From the NCBI GenBank assembly GCA_026400935.1, contig JAPLNX010000097.1, positions 1-38,108 of the forward strand: DNA of 38,108 nt, given 5' to 3'. The notes beneath the pieces are model-generated. The model ran no database searches. It worked only from the letters and a program-made list of their open reading frames with translations, and was not told the DNA's origin. Each line of letters starts with the position of its first letter. Within the stretch, counting starts at the first letter, position 1. Below, piece by piece: positions 32,983 to 38,108 of this stretch. Source of the DNA: Planctomycetia bacterium (GTDB taxonomy: Bacteria > Planctomycetota > Planctomycetia > Planctomycetales > Planctomycetaceae). Both the position numbers and the translations under genes were made by a program.

Positions 32983-33643
32983 TTGAGTGACTTGGACATT
33001 AACCCGGTGAAGCGCGGAGTGATGGCGGCGATTCGAGAATGCCAATTCATGCCGAGCGTTCACGAACTGCGAAAGCTGGCGGGAGCGGCAGACTCTCGCA
33101 TTGATGCGAAGGATCGACCGTTGCTCGCATGGCAGGCCACGCGCGGAGCCTTCTCGAAAGTTGGAGCATATGACTCGCCGGAATTCGATGATGCCGTCAT
33201 CAACGCGACGATCCGCGAACTCGGCGGCTGGTTGCTGCTGTGCGACACACCGAGCGACGAAATGCACTGGCTCGAAAAACGCTTCTGTGCGATCTACTCG
33301 GCGTTGTGCTCGGTCAAATTGCCTACTGACCAAACGAAACGCTTGGCCGGGATCACTGAAGTCGGGAACGGACGAGAGGGCTACGGATCGGCACCGATCT
33401 CAGATTCATTGCCTCACGTCACCAAACGTTGTCAGCGAACCAATCACGCGCCGACTGGAACAACCAGAGGTTCTCAAACAGACCGGGCCGCACATCGCAT
33501 CAGCGAAGCTGGTCGAACGTCTCACCGTTGACGACCGAGAACCCGACCCACCTGCCGTTCCATCAAAAACCAAAGAGCAACAGTTGGCCGACTTGAAGCG
33601 GCTGCCTAACGGACGAACCACGAATGCCGATCAAGCGAATTGA
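32983..33643 (+). pseudogene. DUF6475-like phage/element protein, degraded
   Basis: The frame from 32983 encodes a pattern typical of DUF6475-like proteins found in phages and integrative elements: VMAAIRECQFMPSVHELRKL, then AWQATRGAFSKVGAYDSPEF, AVINATIRELGGWLLLCD and WLEKRFCAIYSAL. It begins in mid-domain, after an in-frame stop about 27 bases upstream, so the N-terminus is missing. From about 33370-33430 the sense sequence appears to move to frame 2 (SEPITRRLEQPEVLKQ, ending KTKEQQLADLKRLPNGRTT at TGA 33641-33643). It lies 131 bases before the integrase. Family assignment is from memory of the motif pattern. Confidence 0.5.
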
Positions 33644-33774
33644 GCGGCCAAGCTAATCAACCTCACGGGAAGAATTCCGTGATGAATTTCGCTTCGCGTG
33701 CGTAGTTGGAGTGGGCGTTGTTGCTCAATGCAACTTCGGATTCAGTCAGTAAGATTCCGTCGAAGGATTGATTG

Positions 33775-35559
33775 ATGGGAAGCATCTTCAAGAAACAGAC
33801 AACGCGACCGCTTCCGGCGGACGCGGAACTCTTCACCAAATCCGGACAACGCTTTGCTCGTTGGAAGTCCGGCAAGCGGACGCGCACGGCGAAGCTGACG
33901 ACCGGGCGGGACGGCTCGGAACGCATCGTCACGGAGTCGCCAACGTTTCTGGCGAAGTATCGGGACGGGAGCGGGATCATTCGTGAAGTCTCGACCGGTT
34001 GCAAAGACGAGACAGCGGCGCGGTCGGTGCTCGGTGAGTTTGAGAAGCGGGCTGAGAAGGTTCGGTCGGGCATTCTTTCAGCAACCGAAGAAACGATGGC
34101 CGGGCATCAACACTCGCTGTTGACCGATCACTTGGCCGGTTATGTCGCCAGCCTGAAAGCGGCGGGGCGGGCGAAGGATCATGTCAAAAAGACCGGGCGA
34201 ATGGTGACGCGGTTGATCGACGACTTGAGCTTCCGCCGGTTGACGGAAATCCGTCCGGAAGCGGTCGAACGATGGCTCGCTCAGCAGACGACTGAGGGCA
34301 TGGCGGCGCGGACTCGCAATTCGTACTTGGTAGCACTGCGGAGCTTCCTCAACTGGTGCGTTAAACGCGACCGGCTACCGCTCAATCCGCTGACGAAACT
34401 CGACCGAGCTGACGAAAAGGCCGATCGACGACGACAACGAAGGGCATTCACTTCGGCGGAACTCGCCAAGCTGCTGACCGTGGCTCGCCTGCGACCGCTG
34501 GCGGAGTACGGTCGCGAAACGACCAAGACATCGAACCAAGATACTACAACGGGCCAGAAGCGAAGCCGTGCGACTTGGAAGCTCAAGCCGTTGACGTTCG
34601 AGGAACTCCCCGCCGCAGTCGAGCTTGCACGGGAACGGCTGAAAGACAACCCGACATTCCTCGCACAGCAAGAGCGGCTCGGTATTGAACGCGCATTGGC
34701 CTACACCGTCGCCGTGACAACGGGAATGCGACTCGGCGAACTCACCAGCCTGACAATCGGACAAGTGGAACTCGACGGACCTTGCCCGCACATCAGATTG
34801 AAAGCGGCTGACGAAAAGAACCGCCAAGGAAACACGATCCCGCTTCGCCGCGATGTCGCCGACGAACTTCGGCAATGGGTGGCGAGGTTGGGTAGCGACT
34901 CTCGCTGCCAAAGCAACGTGCTGGCGTTTGAGGGCCGGAGAGAGTCAACCAACATCCCACCGACAACAAAGCTCTTCAACCTTTCAGCGGAACTGTCAAA
35001 GGTCTTGAATCGAGACCGTGCCGTCGCTGGCATTGCGAAAAAAGATGACCGAGGCCGTGTCGTGGACTTTCACGCCCTGCGACATACCTTCGGAACGAAT
35101 CTGTCAAAGGCTGGAGTCTCGCCAAGAGTGGCTCAAGCCGCGATGCGGCATTCGAGTATCGACCTGACCATGAATGTCTACACCGATCCGCGCCTCTTGG
35201 ACGTGCAAGGGGCAATTGAATCACTGCCAACGATGACCGCCACATCGGAACCAACGCCAAATCAACAACGTATGGCGGCGGGTGCCGAGAATCTCGTTGC
35301 ACCAACGGTTGCACCAACTTCTGACTTTCCGAGGAATTCGCAGTCAACCGCTGTCACGTTACTGTCCATTTCTTCGGAAGCGGACTTTGAGAATTCGATC
35401 GACGTAACCTCTATTGCTGGCAACGAAAAACGCTCGTTGTCACATGCTGACAACGAGCGTCATGAAGGGTGGCTAATCGGACTTGAACCGACGACCCCCA
35501 GATCCACAATCTGGTGCTCTAACCAACTGAGCTATAGCCACCGTAGGCCGACCAAATGA
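33775..35559 (+). CDS. Tyrosine recombinase (island integrase)
   Basis: 594 residues. An N-terminal DNA-binding region of about 100 residues is followed by a SAM-like core-binding domain (HLAGYVASLKAAGRAKDHVK, RNSYLVALRSFLNWCVKR; about 115-215) and a catalytic domain (about 300-475). All active-site residues are present: Arg319 (TTGMRLGEL), Lys348 (AADEKNRQG), His433 and Arg436 (HALRHTF), His459 (MRHSSIDLT) and the nucleophile Tyr469 (NVYTDP). The ATG at 33775 has AGGA seven bases upstream. The last 50 or so residues (from IDVTSIAGNEKRS) are encoded by the attachment repeat and by the antisense strand of tRNA-His, with the stop 18 bases beyond the tRNA. Its place beside the tRNA identifies it as the enzyme that inserted the island. 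Confidence 0.93.
   Translation: MGSIFKKQTTRPLPADAELFTKSGQRFARWKSGKRTRTAKLTTGRDGSERIVTESPTFLAKYRDGSGIIREVSTGCKDETAARSVLGEFEKRAEKVRSGILSATEETMAGHQHSLLTDHLAGYVASLKAAGRAKDHVKKTGRMVTRLIDDLSFRRLTEIRPEAVERWLAQQTTEGMAARTRNSYLVALRSFLNWCVKRDRLPLNPLTKLDRADEKADRRRQRRAFTSAELAKLLTVARLRPLAEYGRETTKTSNQDTTTGQKRSRATWKLKPLTFEELPAAVELARERLKDNPTFLAQQERLGIERALAYTVAVTTGMRLGELTSLTIGQVELDGPCPHIRLKAADEKNRQGNTIPLRRDVADELRQWVARLGSDSRCQSNVLAFEGRRESTNIPPTTKLFNLSAELSKVLNRDRAVAGIAKKDDRGRVVDFHALRHTFGTNLSKAGVSPRVAQAAMRHSSIDLTMNVYTDPRLLDVQGAIESLPTMTATSEPTPNQQRMAAGAENLVAPTVAPTSDFPRNSQSTAVTLLSISSEADFENSIDVTSIAGNEKRSLSHADNERHEGWLIGLEPTTPRSTIWCSNQLSYSHRRPTK
35396..35513. repeat. Proximal attachment-site repeat of the tRNA-His island (copy 2)
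   Basis: 118 bp matching 23989-24106 with one mismatch (35440). It contains the tRNA-His 3' part up to the anticodon stem, the tRNA terminator and about 35 further bases that also encode the integrase C-terminus. Direct orientation relative to copy 1. Confidence 0.93.
35426..35460 (-). terminator. Intrinsic terminator of tRNA-His
   Basis: On the minus strand a perfect 13-bp stem (ACGCTCGTTGTCA with TGACAACGAGCGT) and a 5-base loop are followed by five T. It starts 7 bases after the tRNA 3' end. It lies inside the integrase coding region on the other strand. Confidence 0.88.
35468..35541 (-). tRNA. tRNA-His(GTG)
   Basis: The minus strand folds into a standard cloverleaf: acceptor stem GTGGCTA/TAGCCAC, D arm GCTC-AGTTGGTTA-GAGC, anticodon stem CCAGA/TCTGG with loop TTGTGGA (anticodon GTG) and T arm GTCGG-TTCAAGT-CCGAT. 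The discriminator is C (complement of 35468), and the genomic base before position 1 is G (complement of 35542), which provides the G-1 typical of tRNA-His. The CCA end is not encoded. It is intact; its 3' 46 bases are repeated at 24061-24106. Confidence 0.97.
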
Positions 35560-35659
35560 GATATCTTTCCGCTTGATCGGCGAACGTGGGAAAGTATCGG
35601 CAGCACTTCGAGGTCGCAAGGGACGCTCAACGACTCGTCGTGAAATGGAGACAACAGGG

Positions 35660-36994
35660 TCACAGCTCGCCGATTCCTGATTCAATTTGGCCGGGAGTGA
35701 GCAGGATCACCTCAGTTTCCGGGAGTGATAAAGGGAACGAACTAGCTCCGGCTTGTTGGATGAGGATGACTTTAACGATGCAACCGTGGTCGAGAGCGGC
35801 TTGCACGAGGTGTCGACGCGACTCGTCCCACGTCAGAAAAATGCAGACGATCGAAGAAATATGTGGCAACTCGGTGGAGAGTGCCGCACCGATCCGATCA
35901 AACGGATTTTCGTGGCAGGCAGGAACATTGGCGAGGATTTCGAGCACGGCTGCGATCGGTGTTGTGTTGCGACCGGTACGGAAGACATGGAGTTCAGGTC
36001 CGGCGGCAAACACATCCAGCAAATGTTCGCCGCGTGAGAAGACATCGGCGACTGAAGCGGTCAGGCTGACCGCCGCTTCGAGTGCTCGGTCATCGCGTCG
36101 CCAAGGGAGTCGGCCGCGTGGGACGAACGTGTCTACGACGAGTCCCAAGCGATGAAAGTATTCTTCCTGAAACTCACGCACGACCGGACGAGCTAAGCGA
36201 GCCCACGAACGGAAATCGATGTGCTGAGGAGAATCGCCGGGCATGTAGTCGCGGTTGCCGATGTATTCGGGCGATTCGCCGATTTGTGAGGTGAATGAAA
36301 TCCCGCCGGGTTGATAACGGTTGCCGATTTTCAAGTTGATGCGAGTCAGCGATTCAAACTTGGGAAGAACCAGTACGGCCTGCGACTCTTTGCGTCCCAA
36401 TTGATTCCGAAACAGGTTGAAAGGAAACGTCGAGAATGCTCGTAGCGGCGGTAACTGATACAGGCCGCGACGGTCGGGTGTTACTCGGATTGGCAAAGTG
36501 ACCGATTGACCGGGAGGCAAAGTGGGGACCATTCGTTCGTCGCGATAAACCTTCCAAGAGGCGGGCATCTTGAAGCATTCAATAGCAACATCCAACAACG
36601 GCCAGCGGCTTTCATTCTTCACCGTGAAGTCAATCCGCAACGGCTGTCCGGCGGTCACTCGATCTGGCCACTCTCCCGAAATCGACACGCTCAACCAGCG
36701 CAATATCGAAGCGACGGCCGACGTGACCAAGACCAACGCCAACAATGTCACCGGGAGTTGATAAATCGGCATGTCATCGGTGATTGATCCCGCTGCTGCC
36801 GAGACCGCCAGTGCGACCATTACCACTTTGCCAGCTGGTGTGAACGGATACATCCAAATGTAGAACAGCATTCCCTGAAACGGGCGTTCGCGAAACATCG
36901 CCCGATCCGCGAGGATCGGTCGCATCAATGCAGCCCACCAACGCGAACGAGCGGATTGCTGTGGCCGAACTGGCTTCGCGGAATCAGCCGACAT
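35660..36994 (-). CDS. DUF58 domain protein
   Basis: 444 residues. Two transmembrane helices lie near the N-terminus (VVMVALAVSAAAGSI, LPVTLLALVLVTSAVASIL; about 65-105), followed by a beta-sandwich-like segment (LRIDFTVKNESRWPLLDVAI) and the DUF58 signature GNRDYMPGDSPQHIDFRSWA near residue 250, with a von Willebrand A-like remainder (LGLVVDTFVP). DUF58 proteins usually stand in operons with MoxR ATPases and act in protein maturation or envelope stress; no MoxR gene is within this window. The ATG at 36994 is preferred over a TTG at 37027, with weak ribosome-binding support. Upstream lies a palindromic repeat. Confidence 0.88.
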   Translation of the reverse strand: MSADSAKPVRPQQSARSRWWAALMRPILADRAMFRERPFQGMLFYIWMYPFTPAGKVVMVALAVSAAAGSITDDMPIYQLPVTLLALVLVTSAVASILRWLSVSISGEWPDRVTAGQPLRIDFTVKNESRWPLLDVAIECFKMPASWKVYRDERMVPTLPPGQSVTLPIRVTPDRRGLYQLPPLRAFSTFPFNLFRNQLGRKESQAVLVLPKFESLTRINLKIGNRYQPGGISFTSQIGESPEYIGNRDYMPGDSPQHIDFRSWARLARPVVREFQEEYFHRLGLVVDTFVPRGRLPWRRDDRALEAAVSLTASVADVFSRGEHLLDVFAAGPELHVFRTGRNTTPIAAVLEILANVPACHENPFDRIGAALSTELPHISSIVCIFLTWDESRRHLVQAALDHGCIVKVILIQQAGASSFPLSLPETEVILLTPGQIESGIGEL

Positions 36995-37031
36995 GAGTTT
37001 TCTCGCCAGGAACCAAGTCCAGAACAAACTC

Positions 37032-37091
37032 GTAGGACGGGCATTCTTGCCCTTCGTGTGAAACTTCGACGGGCAAGAGTCCCCGTCTTAC
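37032..37091. repeat. Interspersed palindromic repeat (21-bp arms)
   Basis: Left arm 37032-37052 (GTAGGACGGGCATTCTTGCC and one more C) and right arm 37071-37091 are inverted copies with 18 of 21 positions matching; the spacer is 18 bases. It can form a long hairpin between the cytochrome gene and the DUF58 gene. I recall very similar GTAGGACGGGCA...TGCCCGTCCTAC repeats from other planctomycete genomes, but could not verify this. Confidence 0.65.
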
Positions 37092-37105
37092 ATGTGGGCT
37101 GATTC

Positions 37106-38108
37106 TTACGTTCCGCCAACAACCTCAAATTGCACGGTCGAACCTTCTGGCTTTTGAAGTTCGACTTTCAGCTCCGGGGTCTCACGTTCGGTGACCTCAA
37201 CTCGCAGCGTGATTGTATGCCGACCGGATTCAAGCGGTACTTCGATGTCGGTCTTCGACTCGAACGACTCCGCGTCAATCCAAGTTTGAAATGTTTCGGT
37301 CGTTGCAATCTTAAATACCAACTTGCCCGCTTCATTGACTTGAACTTCTCCTTGCAGAATTAAAACGGTTGGATTCTTGCCGGGGCGTAGTTCCTCCAAT
37401 GGAAAAACGCCGGCGACTTTGCCATAGGCCGACGTCCACTCATCGGGCTGACTGCCGAGTACGAACTGGCGGATATGTTCGAGGTGCGGGACTTGGACGG
37501 TGAGTTCTTTGACTGGATTCTTGAGGACTCGCCAACGTTGAATGCTGGGGATCTTGCGGATTCCGTATTGGCCCGGCTTACCAAGTTCCGAGATGAACTT
37601 AGCAAGATCAAGCACTTCACTGCGCGTCATGAATTTCGTCAGCCCCTGTGGCATGAGCGACTTGCCTTCGACTTCTTCTTCAATGTCGGCAGTCGGGATG
37701 ACGATGGTCTTCCCCTGCACGTCGCGCATGCGAATTCGCGTGTCGTCACGATCGATGACGACGCCTGTTTGGACCGAGCCACTTTCGAGCACGAAGACTC
37801 GCGTGACGTATTGCTCTTTCACTGCGAGGTTCGGATTCAGGATCGAATTCACGACATAATCGACCGGCGACGAACCACCGACGGCACTCAGATCAGGACC
37901 GACTTGTCCGCCAGCTCGGCTGACGCTGTGGCAGCGCATGCAACTGACGTCTGACCGGCGAAAGATTTTCTCGCCGCGAGCTGCGTCACCTTTCGCGATG
38001 ACCTCGTTCACAAGCTCTGCCACTTCCTGCTGCGTCGGCGGAGGGACGTCGGCCGCGATCCCCGCCGCCTCGCTGAGCGCCGCCGACAGCGCGGGATCGC
38101 TGCGACCG
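37106..38108 (-). CDS. PVC-type heme-binding CxxCH protein (C-terminal part; 5' end outside window)
   Basis: The frame is open to the right edge (GRSDPALSAALSEAAGIAAD upstream of QQEVAELVNEV), so the gene is partial and its start is not in the window. About 334 residues are visible. A cytochrome-c-type motif CMRCH stands in RRSDVSCMRCHSVSRAGGQV, followed by the usual PVC continuation GPDLSAVGG, YVVNSILNPNLAVKEQY, and a region with IVIPTADIEEE and LTKFMTRSEVLDLAKFISEL, where a Met can serve as the distal heme ligand. The C-terminal 130 residues form a beta-rich domain (FQTWIDAESFE, LESGRHTITLRVEV). Such proteins are often large, exported, and paired with membrane-bound dehydrogenase or propeller domains N-terminally. 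Confidence 0.88.
   Translation of the reverse strand, partial: GRSDPALSAALSEAAGIAADVPPPTQQEVAELVNEVIAKGDAARGEKIFRRSDVSCMRCHSVSRAGGQVGPDLSAVGGSSPVDYVVNSILNPNLAVKEQYVTRVFVLESGSVQTGVVIDRDDTRIRMRDVQGKTIVIPTADIEEEVEGKSLMPQGLTKFMTRSEVLDLAKFISELGKPGQYGIRKIPSIQRWRVLKNPVKELTVQVPHLEHIRQFVLGSQPDEWTSAYGKVAGVFPLEELRPGKNPTVLILQGEVQVNEAGKLVFKIATTETFQTWIDAESFESKTDIEVPLESGRHTITLRVEVTERETPELKVELQKPEGSTVQFEVVGGT

Larger units (their letters stand above)
23989..35513. mobile_element. Genomic island integrated in tRNA-His(GTG)
   Basis: The repeats at 23989-24106 and 35396-35513 lie 11,407 bp apart and bracket an integrase next to the intact tRNA, which is the standard layout of a tRNA-integrated element. Between them are two copies of an A-B-C gene cassette, several hypothetical genes, an RTX pseudogene, a repeat-rich membrane protein and a degraded DUF6475-like gene. 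No relaxase, type IV secretion gene, capsid gene or plasmid partition gene is recognisable, so it looks like a non-self-transmissible island or a decayed integrative element. Confidence 0.88.

Overview
The window looks like a chromosomal segment of a planctomycete (Planctomycetota). The evidence is a giant calcium-binding-repeat protein with an N-terminal LESRSLLSA motif (a variant of the planctomycete LEPRxLL surface signal), a PVC-type heme-binding CxxCH protein at the right edge, a carboxypeptidase-regulatory-like family typical of planctomycetes, and scattered palindromic repeats. The genus cannot be named from sequence alone.

Layout. 1-1785: a decayed carboxypeptidase-regulatory-like gene (5' truncated, one internal stop, one frameshift), possibly next to a transposase remnant. 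1853-5901: a secreted alpha/beta hydrolase, a small quinol-monooxygenase-like protein, a sigma-70-family factor with a long N-terminal DNA-binding extension, and a four-helix membrane protein. 6125-14606 (minus strand): a Complex I membrane-arm operon, nuoJ-nuoK-nuoL-nuoM-[retropepsin-like protease]-nuoN-[response regulator], followed by a structured region with a perfectly placed ribosome binding site, a 14-codon mini-ORF and a strong intrinsic terminator. nuoA-I are not next to it. 15498-23621: a MITE-like inverted repeat in front of a lipoprotein gene with DUF11-like domains; a convergent 1,527-residue RTX-repeat protein carrying a leishmanolysin-type HExxH metallopeptidase; and a LysM-L,D-transpeptidase.

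23989-35513 is an 11.4-kb genomic island integrated at tRNA-His(GTG). It is bounded by 118-bp direct repeats (one mismatch) that contain the tRNA 3' half and its terminator. A tyrosine recombinase (33775-35559) sits at the tRNA end and reads antisense through the whole tRNA. A decayed integrase tail left of the distal repeat records an older insertion at the same site. The reading frame of the integrase stays open through the distal repeat into 24107-24374, so the excised circle would encode an integrase with a different, longer C-terminus.

The cargo contains the same uncharacterised three-gene cassette twice, on opposite strands and strongly diverged: (A) a TIGR04255-family protein, (B) a small protein with an NWD(S/G)Y motif, and (C) a small protein with a (D/N)PxHxxI motif. 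Gene order A-B-C and tight coupling are kept in both copies. This repeated cassette is the best candidate here for an undescribed system. The rest of the island holds a truncated ORF, an RTX pseudogene, a membrane protein with an Ala/Glu/Arg-rich repeat, and a degraded DUF6475-like gene.

After the tRNA, 35660-38108 returns to ordinary planctomycete genes on the minus strand: a DUF58 protein, a palindromic interspersed repeat, and the C-terminal part of a PVC-type cytochrome that runs off the window.
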